NCBI RefSeq assembly: GCF_004769405.1
Contig: NZ_RQES01000001.1
Location: forward strand, 62,001-126,000
Reading direction: 5' to 3'
Length of the DNA stretch: 64,000 nucleotides
Origin: Leptospira selangorensis
GTDB lineage: Bacteria > Spirochaetota > Leptospiria > Leptospirales > Leptospiraceae
This document shows positions 28,200-36,818 of the stretch, piece by piece (the first letter of the stretch is position 1; every line of letters begins with the position of its first letter). The position numbers and the translations under genes are program-made. A model generated the notes under the pieces. It was given only the letters and a program-made list of their open reading frames with translations, did no database searches and was not told the origin of the DNA.

Positions 28200-29165
28200 A
28201 TGTTATCTTTGCATTTAAAAAAAATTATTCCGATCCTATTGATCGTATTTGCTCCTGTTGGGATTTTTCCTGTTACTGTTCTATTGAGAGAAGGTGGAAA
28301 AGTAAAAGGTGATATCATCACCCAAAACCAACATTCCGTTCTTCTCCAAACAGAATCAGGAAAACGTAAAGTAGATAAAGATCTAATTCTTAAAATACTT
28401 TTCCAAGACATAAACGACGACGAAGAAGAGAAGATCCGTAAAGAGGAAGAAGACAAACTCGCTTCTGACAAAAAAGAGCAAGAAGACAAGGAAGCTGCTC
28501 AGAGACAACTTGAAGAAGACAAACAAAAAGAAGAAGATCTAAAAAAACAGGCAGCAGCGGAAGAAGAAGCGCGTCGCTTGGAAGAACTTCGTAAACAAGA
28601 AGCAAAACGTCCTTTGAATGCACTCTGGAGATCCGCGGCAGTACCCGGCTGGGGTCAATATTATACTGATAGAAAGTTCCAGTCTCTTCTCTACCCTACC
28701 CTATTCGCTATGACTGCATTTGTTGCTTATGATAAATTCAGAGTGTATAGAACTTCCGTAAAAGAGTACGGAGATCTTGGAAATCCATATACGAGAGAAA
28801 GTCTTACACTTGCTGCGATTGGCCAGGCCCAAGCTGCAGTTACCCCATCTTTATCCCCAGTTGATGCATATTTTGCGAATCAAAGAAGTCAGGTTCAGTT
28901 AAAAAGAGAAGAAGCAGACAAAAACTTCAGAGAATACCAGGGCGTCTTATATGTGTTAGGCGGAATTTATATCTTGAACCTGCTGGATTCGTATTTTTTT
29001 GCAAATTCCGTCAAATCCGTAGTCCAGTTTTCGGACGGGCAAAGTAAGGGGATGGTAATCTCGGCTATGCCTTCCAGCGTTGGAGCAGGAAGTGGATTTT
29101 CCAGCAACGGAACCTTTTCCGGATTGGAAACCAAATATACGATGGGTTACAGATTCGATTTCTGA
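28200..29165 (+). CDS. Exported protein with coiled coil and DUF5683-like membrane part
   Basis: A 321-residue protein with a signal peptide or membrane anchor at the N-terminus (ILLIVFAPVGIFPV). A short beta-rich domain follows (LLREGGKVKGDIITQNQHSV). Residues about 80-140 are a highly charged Lys/Glu coiled coil. The segment SAAVPGWGQYYTDRKFQSLL is typical of DUF5683-like membrane proteins, and a second hydrophobic stretch lies near residue 245. The function is unknown. It is 124 bases after hemN and may still be transcribed with the cluster. Confidence 0.75.
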   Translation: MLSLHLKKIIPILLIVFAPVGIFPVTVLLREGGKVKGDIITQNQHSVLLQTESGKRKVDKDLILKILFQDINDDEEEKIRKEEEDKLASDKKEQEDKEAAQRQLEEDKQKEEDLKKQAAAEEEARRLEELRKQEAKRPLNALWRSAAVPGWGQYYTDRKFQSLLYPTLFAMTAFVAYDKFRVYRTSVKEYGDLGNPYTRESLTLAAIGQAQAAVTPSLSPVDAYFANQRSQVQLKREEADKNFREYQGVLYVLGGIYILNLLDSYFFANSVKSVVQFSDGQSKGMVISAMPSSVGAGSGFSSNGTFSGLETKYTMGYRFDF

Positions 29166-29246
29166 GCTTGATAAAAACTTTTCTTCCTTTTGAAAGAAAA
29201 TCTAGGATTTTATTGCCAATAGTTTCTATCCCATTACTTTGTATCC

Positions 29247-30551
29247 GTGGCGAAATGGGTTCCGGATCATATAGTAATTGGCGCAGGCTTTACCGGCCTT
29301 CTGCATGCATTCCTTTCCTTGGAGGAGGGTGAGTCCGTATTAGTACTGGAAAAAAAAGAAAGTTCGGGTGGACTCATACGTTCCGTCCGCACCGAATACG
29401 GGATCGTAGAAAGAGCGGCAAACGGGATCTTAAATTGTTGGGAACTGGAAAGTCTCGCTTCCCGCTTAGGGTTGGATATCCTACTCTCTAATCCTGCATC
29501 TAAAAAACGTTATATATTCTCGGATGGAAAGATGAGAAGAATGCCTCTTTCCGTTTTCGAAATAATCTCTCTTGTATTCTCCGTATTGACTGTTCCTTCT
29601 CAACCTCTCCCAGGTGAATCCATTTACCAATGGGGAAAAAGAGTATTAGGAGAAAAAACGCTCAGCAAAATTCTGGAACCAGCATTAGGCGGGATATACG
29701 CGGGTGATCTGGATGCAATGTCTGCAGAACTTGTTCTCGGAAAATTTTTACCCGAACAAGCTCCTCTTTGGAAAAATATTCTACATCTTCGAAATTCCAG
29801 AAAAGATAAACCGAAACTTCTTCCGGGAAGAAGGGGAACCGTAAGTTTTAAGGGTGGTATCGGAACTTTACTGGGAGCTTTAGAAGCAAGAGTATCTTCT
29901 CAAGGAAAGATCAAATATAATCAGGATATTTCTAGCTTAAAAGAATTGAGAGCGACTTATCCTAAATCCAAAATCACGATTGCGACCAATCTTGGAACTG
30001 CGTTGAAACTTCTGAAATCGGAGTATAAAGAATTCAAATCCTACCAAGGAATGTTGGACACTTTGCCTATAGTAAGTGTGACCCGTTTCGGAAAAGATTC
30101 TATCTTGAACGGCAAAAAAGGATTCGGAGTATTATTTCCCAAAGACCATAAAAGTTTTTCTTCCGAATTAGGAATTAGATCCAGAGGAATCTTATTTAAC
30201 GATTTTATATTTGCCGGTAGGACCTCCGACGGGATCCATTCTGAAACTTTTATTATGGGTGGCGCTGGAGACAGAGAAATTTCTTCCAAAACGGAAGACG
30301 AGATCATCTCAGTGGTAGAAGAAGATCGTAAAAAATTATTCTCCGAAAGTGGAATACCCTTAAATCATTATGTGACCGTTTGGAAAGATGCGCTTCCTGT
30401 ATATGGGCCTCAGCTTCATGCATTCAATCGGGATTTGGATAGAGTTCTGCCTGCTGAGATCCGAGTAGAAGGGAATTTCAGGAACGGGATCGGTTTAAAG
30501 TCTATTCTAGAACGGGCCTTCTACCTTTATAACCCGGGTCTTTCCGGTTAA
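29247..30551 (+). CDS. hemG: Protoporphyrinogen oxidase, HemY/HemG type
   Basis: An FAD enzyme oxidising protoporphyrinogen IX to protoporphyrin IX. The N-terminal dinucleotide-binding site is IVIGAGFTGLLHAFLSLEEG with a following VLEKKESSGGLIRS. The middle has ILEPALGGIYAGDLDAMSAE, and the C-terminus carries NGIGLKSILERAF, all typical of the HemY-type oxidase. The 434-residue length fits. The start is GTG at 29247 with a weak ribosome-binding site. With hemN upstream and hemH nearby, the pathway to protohaem is complete in this window. Confidence 0.9.
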   Translation: MAKWVPDHIVIGAGFTGLLHAFLSLEEGESVLVLEKKESSGGLIRSVRTEYGIVERAANGILNCWELESLASRLGLDILLSNPASKKRYIFSDGKMRRMPLSVFEIISLVFSVLTVPSQPLPGESIYQWGKRVLGEKTLSKILEPALGGIYAGDLDAMSAELVLGKFLPEQAPLWKNILHLRNSRKDKPKLLPGRRGTVSFKGGIGTLLGALEARVSSQGKIKYNQDISSLKELRATYPKSKITIATNLGTALKLLKSEYKEFKSYQGMLDTLPIVSVTRFGKDSILNGKKGFGVLFPKDHKSFSSELGIRSRGILFNDFIFAGRTSDGIHSETFIMGGAGDREISSKTEDEIISVVEEDRKKLFSESGIPLNHYVTVWKDALPVYGPQLHAFNRDLDRVLPAEIRVEGNFRNGIGLKSILERAFYLYNPGLSG

Positions 30552-30968
30552 TTAGCGAGCAAATTTCTTTATTAAAATTTCTTTAAGTTCTTCTAAGTCT
30601 TTTTTGATCCAATTGGAATCTTCTTCGAATTTTTCAGGAGTCATTCCTTCCGTTTGGAATAATGTAAAAATCAGCTCACTCCCCTCTTCGTTTTCTATGA
30701 TCCTGAGCGGATTGTAAGAAATATTTTCAGGGCTAAATATCACATAATGGTCCAAAATTCCGTATGGATTTTTATCCGTGAATTTTGCCGTCAGTTTGCC
30801 CATAGGAGAATCGATGGACCATTCCCCATTTTCTAAAGGAGAGATAGATTTACATAAACCGGAGGCCCATTCCGGAAAATTTTTAGGCTCTGAGAGATAT
30901 TCGTAAGATGTCTTTTGGGAAACTGGGATAGTAACGCTAATATGTTTTGTATTCTTTGTCTTAATCAT
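30552..30968 (-). CDS. SRPBCC-fold protein
   Basis: A 138-residue single-domain protein of the START/Bet v 1 (SRPBCC) fold. It begins with KHISVTIPVSQKTSYEYLSEPKNFPEWASG, the classic start of such domains, and ends with a long helix. It lies four bases downstream of the ECF sigma factor gene on the same strand, so it is probably its co-transcribed target or partner. Its ligand is unknown. Its stop abuts the convergent hemG stop. Confidence 0.8.
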   Translation of the reverse strand: MIKTKNTKHISVTIPVSQKTSYEYLSEPKNFPEWASGLCKSISPLENGEWSIDSPMGKLTAKFTDKNPYGILDHYVIFSPENISYNPLRIIENEEGSELIFTLFQTEGMTPEKFEEDSNWIKKDLEELKEILIKKFAR

Positions 30969-30972
30969 GTGT

Positions 30973-32205
30973 TCACTTTGAGAATTGATCTATCTTTTTT
31001 TGGATACTAATTTTGGCCTGAGATGTTTTTGCAAGTGAAAGTGCTTTACGAAAATTTTCCTCTGACTTAATTGTATTTATATCTAAATACAATTCTCCTA
31101 AAAGAGCAAAATAAAAATGATTTTCTTTCAGCTCTAATTTTTCGGCCTCGATGATCGCTTCTTCTTTTCCATTTGCTTTAGAAAGAGCATATGTTCTATT
31201 TAAAGCTGCAATTGGAGAATATTGTAACTGAAGTAGACGATTGTATAACTGCAAAATATTTTCCCATTTTTCTTTTGTATCTTCCTTTTGGGTATGCCAG
31301 TATGCAATTCCTGCTTCCAAATGATAGGTTGTGAGTTTGGTTCCACTAGCTGCTTTGTTTAGAAAAATTTCTCCCTTTTTGATCAATTCATAATTCCAAA
31401 GATTTGTGTTTTGATCTTGGTAAAGGATTTGATCTCCATTTTCGTCTTGTCTTGCTTCGAATCTAGAAGTATGAAAACACATCAATGAAAGAAGTGCATA
31501 TACTTGCGGTTTACTAGTGATTTGATTCTCCACAAGCATGCTACAGAGACGGATTGCTTCTAAACAAAGATCTTTGCGTAAAGTTTTGTTTTGACTGATG
31601 GAATGATAGCCTTCGTTAAATAATAAATAGATCGTGGCGAGTACCGTATCCAATCGATCTTCAATCTCTTCCGGTTTTGGGAGTTGGATTAGGATCTTTT
31701 CTTCTCTTAATTTCTCTTTCGCTCTAAACAATCTTTTGTTGATCGTTTCTTTATTTGTTAAGAATGCATCGGCTATTTCTTCTATCCCGAATCCGCAGAG
31801 GATCCTAAGAGAAAGCCCAACCTGAGCTTCCGGAGAGATAGAAGGATGGCATACTGTGAACATCATACCAAGTTGGCTATCGTATATATTTTCCGGAGAT
31901 AGATCTATTTCGGATTCCGAAAGTTCCGGTTGTGATTTGGTAAGTTCCGGTAGGATCTTGTTTTGAAAGATCGAGTTTCTTTGCAGATAATTTTTAGCCT
32001 TATTCTTTGCGACTGCATACAACCAGGCGGTGGGATTTTCCGGATTTCCTTTGATTCCCCAGGCCTCGGTTGCGGTTAGGAAGGTTTCACTTGCGATCTC
32101 TTCTGCGATTTCAATTCTTTCAAAACCTAGATGTTTGCAAAGAACGGAGACTATTTTAGTGTATTCATTCCTGAATAAATGGGGCAATATCTCCGGACTT
32201 TGCAT
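30973..32205 (-). CDS. ECF42-type RNA polymerase sigma factor with C-terminal extension
   Basis: A 410-residue sigma factor. Region 2 is at residues about 10-80 (EIASETFLTATEAWGIKGNPENPTAWLYAVAKNKA) and region 4 at about 110-165 (LRILCGFGIEEIADAFLTNKETINKRLFRAKEKL). A helical extension of some 230 residues with TPR-like character follows (LEAGIAYWHTQKEDTKEKWENI; RTYALSKANGKEEAIIEAEKL). This layout defines the ECF42 group, in which the extension is thought to control activity and a DGPF protein is encoded nearby. Both fit here: the DGPF gene lies 28 bases upstream. Confidence 0.9.
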   Translation of the reverse strand: MQSPEILPHLFRNEYTKIVSVLCKHLGFERIEIAEEIASETFLTATEAWGIKGNPENPTAWLYAVAKNKAKNYLQRNSIFQNKILPELTKSQPELSESEIDLSPENIYDSQLGMMFTVCHPSISPEAQVGLSLRILCGFGIEEIADAFLTNKETINKRLFRAKEKLREEKILIQLPKPEEIEDRLDTVLATIYLLFNEGYHSISQNKTLRKDLCLEAIRLCSMLVENQITSKPQVYALLSLMCFHTSRFEARQDENGDQILYQDQNTNLWNYELIKKGEIFLNKAASGTKLTTYHLEAGIAYWHTQKEDTKEKWENILQLYNRLLQLQYSPIAALNRTYALSKANGKEEAIIEAEKLELKENHFYFALLGELYLDINTIKSEENFRKALSLAKTSQAKISIQKKIDQFSK

Positions 32206-32232
32206 AAATTCGGGGCGCCTACAGTGTTTCGG

Positions 32233-32589
32233 TTAACGTGTATTGTCCACGCCGGCTATCTTTCTCACTTCCACACTATTTCCCGGTCCATTTAGAATAG
32301 GGCATTCTTTAGCAATATTAGTAGCTTCTTCAAAATTTTTGGCCCTGATCGTGATAAAACCTGCTATGGACTCTTTTGTTTCGGCGAATGGTCCATCAGT
32401 GATGATCTGTCCTGATTTGATAACTTTGCCTTCAGTAGATAGTCCTGTTCCACCTACGAATTTGTTTTGAGCGGCGATCCCTCCTACCCAATCTTGGTAC
32501 ATTTTCATGTACACTTGCATTTGTTCCGGAGAAGGTTGTGCATCCTTTGTGATCAGATCCAATCGCATTAAGATTAAATATTCGTCCAT
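32233..32589 (-). CDS. DGPF/YCII-domain protein
   Basis: A 118-residue protein of the YCII-related (DGPF) family. It shows the name-giving IITDGPFAETKESIAGF segment and an N-terminal YLILMRLD strand. Such proteins are the standard partners and targets of ECF42 sigma factors; the biochemical role is not known. It is the first gene of the DGPF-sigma-SRPBCC operon. A GCTTGT/ACAAGC hairpin at 32685-32699 separates it from the lipoprotein gene upstream. Confidence 0.88.
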   Translation of the reverse strand: MDEYLILMRLDLITKDAQPSPEQMQVYMKMYQDWVGGIAAQNKFVGGTGLSTEGKVIKSGQIITDGPFAETKESIAGFITIRAKNFEEATNIAKECPILNGPGNSVEVRKIAGVDNTR

Positions 32590-32724
32590 TTGTCTTTCCT
32601 ATAGTTTGTTCTTTTTATATATCAATCGAGATTTTGGAAATAGGACGTATCCATGAAAAAAGAAAAAAATAATCTACATTCCGAGCTTGTAAAACAAGCC
32701 CGAAACGGTAAATAGGGAGTGAAA

Positions 32725-33393
32725 TTATTCGACTAATTTCTCCTCTAAACTTGTCTCAAAAATCCCACGATACATGATCTTATAAGGTTTGAATCCATCT
32801 GGAATCGAGAAGATGGCCGTAATAGTTTTAGAATCCCCTGGAGCAATGAAACCAGTGCCGTTTTGAGAGCGAGTATGTGGCCCTCCCATAGGTATTCCGT
32901 AGTTCCCTCCGACCAGAAGAGCGGAAATTAAAATTTTATTATCCATCTTCTTAACTGGAAATACTAATTTGCCTTGGTAAGTATTTATTGGAAGCCTAGC
33001 ATCTACGGAAGGCTCTAATAGAAAATCAATTCCAGGAAAATATGTTCCGTCAGGCTCCATATGGAATGAATTGGGGTTATTATTATATGCATTTTGCAGA
33101 TAAGGGTTATCTTTCACAAGATTATGAATATTATGCCCTTCTTTAACGTATTCGACTATCCCAAAAGTTCTAAACTTGTCGGATTTGTTAGTAACGGTTA
33201 TCTCCGCTCCGAAATAGCGATCGCCCCACCAGTTACCGTTAACTGGCCCTAGAAAACCTATTCTTTTAATTTTTATATCCCAAATGTTTGATTGGTCGAG
33301 TTGTTTCTTAGTAAAATAGAATGGAGGTTTAAGGGAGACACATGAAATTGAGAGTGCCATTAGAAAGAATAAGATCGGAAATCTTTTTATCAT
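32725..33393 (-). CDS. Lipoprotein of unknown function
   Basis: A 222-residue protein with a lipoprotein signal peptide (ILFFLMALSISC, lipidated Cys at residue 18). The mature part appears beta-rich, with several Trp/Tyr/Gly-rich strands such as GPVNGNWWGDRYFGAEITV. No family recognised. A short hairpin follows the stop at 32685-32699. Confidence 0.75.
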   Translation of the reverse strand: MIKRFPILFFLMALSISCVSLKPPFYFTKKQLDQSNIWDIKIKRIGFLGPVNGNWWGDRYFGAEITVTNKSDKFRTFGIVEYVKEGHNIHNLVKDNPYLQNAYNNNPNSFHMEPDGTYFPGIDFLLEPSVDARLPINTYQGKLVFPVKKMDNKILISALLVGGNYGIPMGGPHTRSQNGTGFIAPGDSKTITAIFSIPDGFKPYKIMYRGIFETSLEEKLVE

Positions 33394-33507
33394 TTGTTAA
33401 TTCCTGTTAAATATTAAAAGATACGTTTTTACATTTAGTTTAACGTTAAGTTGATGGAAAGGAGAAAATTCAACTTCGGAAAGATGATATTTTGCGAATG
33501 TTTGAGC

Positions 33508-34614
33508 TTATGGATAACAATCACAGGTCACTTTTTCTTTCTTCGGGTTCCAGCCTCCGGAAACCTTGCAGATACAACTTAGTTGTCTGCCATTTTGAGC
33601 CGAATATTTTGCCTCGAATACGAATTTTGCTAACGCCTCTAAGAATGCAGGGTATGTTCCCGGAGCAGGGATCCTATAATATTCTGAGATCCCGTTTTGG
33701 AGAGCATGGTCTCTGATCTGAACTCCAATTTCTTCCAACGTTTCCAAGTGATCGCTGATAAAACTGATCGGATAAACTGCGACTCTTTTGGTTCCTTTCT
33801 GTCCCAACTCTTGTATCATGTCTAAGGTATTCGGAGTGGTCCATTTGCTTGGGCCTACCCTACTTTGGTAAGATAAATGTATTTGTCCTTTATAACCTTT
33901 TTCTTTCAGAAGAGAAGTTAGAACATTTACATTTTCTTCGATCTCTTTCGTATAAACGTCACCTTTTTTGATTAGGCGAAGAGGGATGCCGTGAGCACTG
34001 AAAACTATATCCAAGTTTTGCCAGTCAGGGATTGGTTTTTGATCGATATGAAGAAAATCTTTTTCAGAAAGTTTTCCTTGGAAAAAATCCAAGATCAAAT
34101 CTCGGATGGACTCTAAATATTCTTTTCTGTCTGAAAATGGTCTTACCCAATTTGGATTAGAAGCAGGGCAGTACCCTAATTGTTTTTCCATGAGCATTGC
34201 CGTGGAAAGAACCGTGGATCTTGAAAAATGGGGAAATAGTGGAAGAAGTACCACTCCTTCTTTAGGATCTGTCCATTCGGAAGGAAGTTCTCTGATGTCC
34301 GGATGTCCGCAGCACATTGCCGTTTTAACTTCCCATTTTTCTCCTGACTCTTCTAAAAGTTTTTTTAAACCTTCCGCTTGTTTTTCAGTTTCGGAAACAA
34401 GAGGGGAGCCTCCTCCGAATCCCATGGAAGCATACGTCTCTTCTACTTTTTTAGCTCTTGTCTCTGCAATTTTTCTAGCAAGTCTGATCCTTAAAAATTC
34501 AGGAATCGGGAGGTCAAATACCAGTGGGTCTTCGAATAGATCTTTCAAAAATTTAGGGATTTCTTCGGCGTTTCTGGGTCCGCCCAAGTTGATGAGTAAA
34601 AGTCTGTTTTTCAT
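33508..34614 (-). CDS. hemH: Ferrochelatase with cysteine-rich C-terminus
   Basis: Inserts ferrous iron into protoporphyrin IX. Family blocks are LLLINLGGPRNAEEI, VLLPLFPHFSRSTVLSTA, IVFSAHGIPLRLI (catalytic His) and VYPISFISDHLETLEE. The last 22 residues contain four cysteines (CIC...CDC), as in ferrochelatases that carry a [2Fe-2S] cluster. At 368 residues it is slightly long because of this tail. The start overlaps the stop of the upstream outer-membrane gene by four bases. It sits on the strand opposite to the main hem operon. Confidence 0.95.
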   Translation of the reverse strand: MKNRLLLINLGGPRNAEEIPKFLKDLFEDPLVFDLPIPEFLRIRLARKIAETRAKKVEETYASMGFGGGSPLVSETEKQAEGLKKLLEESGEKWEVKTAMCCGHPDIRELPSEWTDPKEGVVLLPLFPHFSRSTVLSTAMLMEKQLGYCPASNPNWVRPFSDRKEYLESIRDLILDFFQGKLSEKDFLHIDQKPIPDWQNLDIVFSAHGIPLRLIKKGDVYTKEIEENVNVLTSLLKEKGYKGQIHLSYQSRVGPSKWTTPNTLDMIQELGQKGTKRVAVYPISFISDHLETLEEIGVQIRDHALQNGISEYYRIPAPGTYPAFLEALAKFVFEAKYSAQNGRQLSCICKVSGGWNPKKEKVTCDCYP

Positions 34615-35705
34615 AAAAAATGGCTCACTTGGAATTCGACGGAGTACTGTTTTGTGCTCAGATAATTTCTATATCTTCCCGAATAATTTGAAATAATATC
34701 CTCTCTACTCAAACCTCCTTGGGTTTGAAAACTTCCTTCTCCGTACAATCTATGCTCCGTTAATTTTACGAAAAATAACCAAGAGGGGAGAATGTATCCT
34801 GCTCCTAAATTGGTTTCCACTCCGAAGCCGGAAGAATCTCCGATGAAGTTTAAATTTCTTTGGTAATGATAATCTCTGAAATGTGAATACCAAACATTTC
34901 CGGAAAGACTCGCTTCTAACATCCAAGTTCCATTGGAGTATCTATATCCGAACCCGAGTGGAACTTCCCAAGTAGAAATGGAATAACTAAGTCCGATCCC
35001 GATCGGACCGTAGGTCACCGGTGCAGTTGCAATCCATTGCATCACATCGTATAAATAATATTTATAATATGTATAATAAGCGCCACCCGTAAGATAAAAA
35101 CCTGAGCCGGGTTTTCTAGGATCCGGATTTGCTGTGCCGAAATATTTTCTGCCAAGAAAGCCGATCCGATCGTCTTTCATTTTCAGTTTTCCTCTTCCAT
35201 CCGCAAAGTTTTGGGTTCCGGTGAACGTATAAGGTGTATCGTAAAAACTTGTGTTCGCGAAATCTATCTTTGTTCCCTTCTCCCTGCTCACACTGCCAAG
35301 AAAAAAGTCTTCGTCCCTACCCTCTCCTGTTCTTTGGTTCTTAAATGTGGTCCTGTATTCCAGATTGATCTCCCAGGTTTCCCACCAATGTTTTAAACCG
35401 ATCCCGCCGTACTGGAATTCTCTGTCATAAGTGATCCTGGATCCTGCTTTGAGTCCTGATAGGTTCGGGAACTTTGTGCCTGATTCGAAAATATGTTGGC
35501 CTCCATTCTCTCCCATAAGTCCTGTGATAGAACTTCTGGTCATTAATTCGGATAGAAGTGCCTGTATTTTGGTTTGGGGAGCCGTTGTTCCAGGAAGATT
35601 TGTTTCCGATCTTATCTCTTTGGGAGATTCCGGCTCTTGAGCGAGTATGTTGGCCGTGGCAAATAGGCAGAATAGTACGATTATAATTCGAATCTGAATT
35701 TTCAT
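34611..35705 (-). CDS. Outer-membrane beta-barrel protein (probable)
   Basis: A 364-residue protein with a signal peptide (IIIVLFCLFATANILA, cleavage before QEP). The body of alternating aromatic/polar strands is rich in Tyr, Trp and Gly (FYLTGGAYYTYYKYYLYDV; GYRYSNGTWMLEASLSGNVWYS). It ends in the hydrophobic strand YSVEFQVSHFL, consistent with an outer-membrane barrel. I cannot name the family. It is translationally coupled to hemH, so a role in haem, porphyrin or iron traffic is conceivable but unproven. Confidence 0.65.
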   Translation of the reverse strand: MKIQIRIIIVLFCLFATANILAQEPESPKEIRSETNLPGTTAPQTKIQALLSELMTRSSITGLMGENGGQHIFESGTKFPNLSGLKAGSRITYDREFQYGGIGLKHWWETWEINLEYRTTFKNQRTGEGRDEDFFLGSVSREKGTKIDFANTSFYDTPYTFTGTQNFADGRGKLKMKDDRIGFLGRKYFGTANPDPRKPGSGFYLTGGAYYTYYKYYLYDVMQWIATAPVTYGPIGIGLSYSISTWEVPLGFGYRYSNGTWMLEASLSGNVWYSHFRDYHYQRNLNFIGDSSGFGVETNLGAGYILPSWLFFVKLTEHRLYGEGSFQTQGGLSREDIISNYSGRYRNYLSTKQYSVEFQVSHFL

Positions 35706-35719
35706 TTCATCCTAGAATA

Positions 35720-35740
35720 GGGGTGAAATGATTTCATCCC
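35720..35740. promoter_or_regulatory. parS-like palindrome before the second parA
   Basis: A 21-base near-perfect palindrome of the form GGGGTGAAA-N3-TTTCATCCC. It is nearly identical to the site at 37373 at the other end of the same parAB pair. A further half-site TTTCATCC lies at 35705-35712. Confidence 0.55.
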
Positions 35741-35891
35741 TAGTGAATTCCTTTTCCGAGAAGAGACCTTAGCATTTTCCCCTCCCCTATCGTTTCAATT
35801 CGGTTTTTTCGCTCTTAAATCAATATGAGACATAGGTTTTCTTGACAAATTGGGTCTTAAAGAGGATCTATTATCAGGGTCAAGGTCTGAA

Positions 35892-36818
35892 GTGAAAGCC
35901 AAGGTTTTAAGTGTAGAAGAAGTCCTCTCCGAATACGTTTTAAGTTCGGAAGATGAGTTTCTGGAGAAGGCGGAAAAATGGTCCCTGCCCAAAGATAATA
36001 AGGGCAAGTACAAGACTGAAGTTTTGGACAAGTACTTCTCCAAAAAAACGAAACACTCTTATGAGTCTGTGATCATTGCGGTTTCCAATCAAAAAGGTGG
36101 AGAAGGTAAAACCACGGTTTCAATCTGCTTGGCTGAAGCTTTGGCAAAGGCGGGTAAAAAAGTTTTACTTCTGGATTGGGATGCTCAGGCAAATATCACC
36201 CAGTTATATGTTGGCCAGGCGGATAAATCAGTCTTTCATTCTTTAGGTTATAAAGAAGAATCTAAAGTGGATATTTCTGAAATTATAGTGAACTTGGCTC
36301 CCGGTTTGGATCTGGTTCCTTCTTCCATTCATCTGGCGAATTTTACTACACCATATGAAAGAGATGATTTCGATCTTTTGAAAGAGGCATTGTTGCCGAT
36401 CCGTTCTTCTTATGAGTATATTATTATAGATTGTCCTCCTTCTCTCGGTTTGATCCTGGAGAATGCTTTGATCGCGGCTGATCTTGTTTTGGTCCCGATT
36501 CAGACTCGTGCTTTTAGCGTCCAAGGTCTGAAAGATCTTCATGGCACAATCGAGAAGATCAGAAAAAAAGCGAATCCTGGTCTCGGGCTATTGGGCGCGG
36601 TGTTAAATCAGTATGAGGATTCGAGAGCACTTTCCGGACTTGCTGAAACTGTCCGGAAATATTTTCCGGTGTTTGATTCCGTAGTGTATAGAAGAGAAGC
36701 AATACCTCAGTCACAGGCAAAACGTAAACTTTTATCCGAATATGATCCTAAAGCGATGCAGATGTTTTCTACTTTGGCGGAAGAAGTAATGAGGAGAGCA
36801 AATGGCAAAAAGATCTGA
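35892..36818 (+). CDS. parA: ParA-type partition ATPase (module 2)
   Basis: A ParA-family ATPase of about 308 residues with an N-terminal extension of some 65 residues before the Walker box. That arrangement recalls plasmid-type ParA proteins whose extension binds the operator. The Walker A is NQKGGEGKTTVS, then LLDWDAQANITQL and IIIDCPPSLGLIL. I prefer GTG 35892, preceded by AAGG; the frame also allows TTG 35850, but a TTGACA at 35841-35846 suggests that the earlier codon is in the promoter. It differs clearly from module 1 in length and sequence. Confidence 0.88.
   Translation: MKAKVLSVEEVLSEYVLSSEDEFLEKAEKWSLPKDNKGKYKTEVLDKYFSKKTKHSYESVIIAVSNQKGGEGKTTVSICLAEALAKAGKKVLLLDWDAQANITQLYVGQADKSVFHSLGYKEESKVDISEIIVNLAPGLDLVPSSIHLANFTTPYERDDFDLLKEALLPIRSSYEYIIIDCPPSLGLILENALIAADLVLVPIQTRAFSVQGLKDLHGTIEKIRKKANPGLGLLGAVLNQYEDSRALSGLAETVRKYFPVFDSVVYRREAIPQSQAKRKLLSEYDPKAMQMFSTLAEEVMRRANGKKI

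Noticed and set aside
35850..35891. TTG 35850 as the start of the second parA
   Set aside because: A TTGACA lies directly before it and no ribosome-binding site; GTG 35892 with AAGG upstream is more plausible, though not proven.
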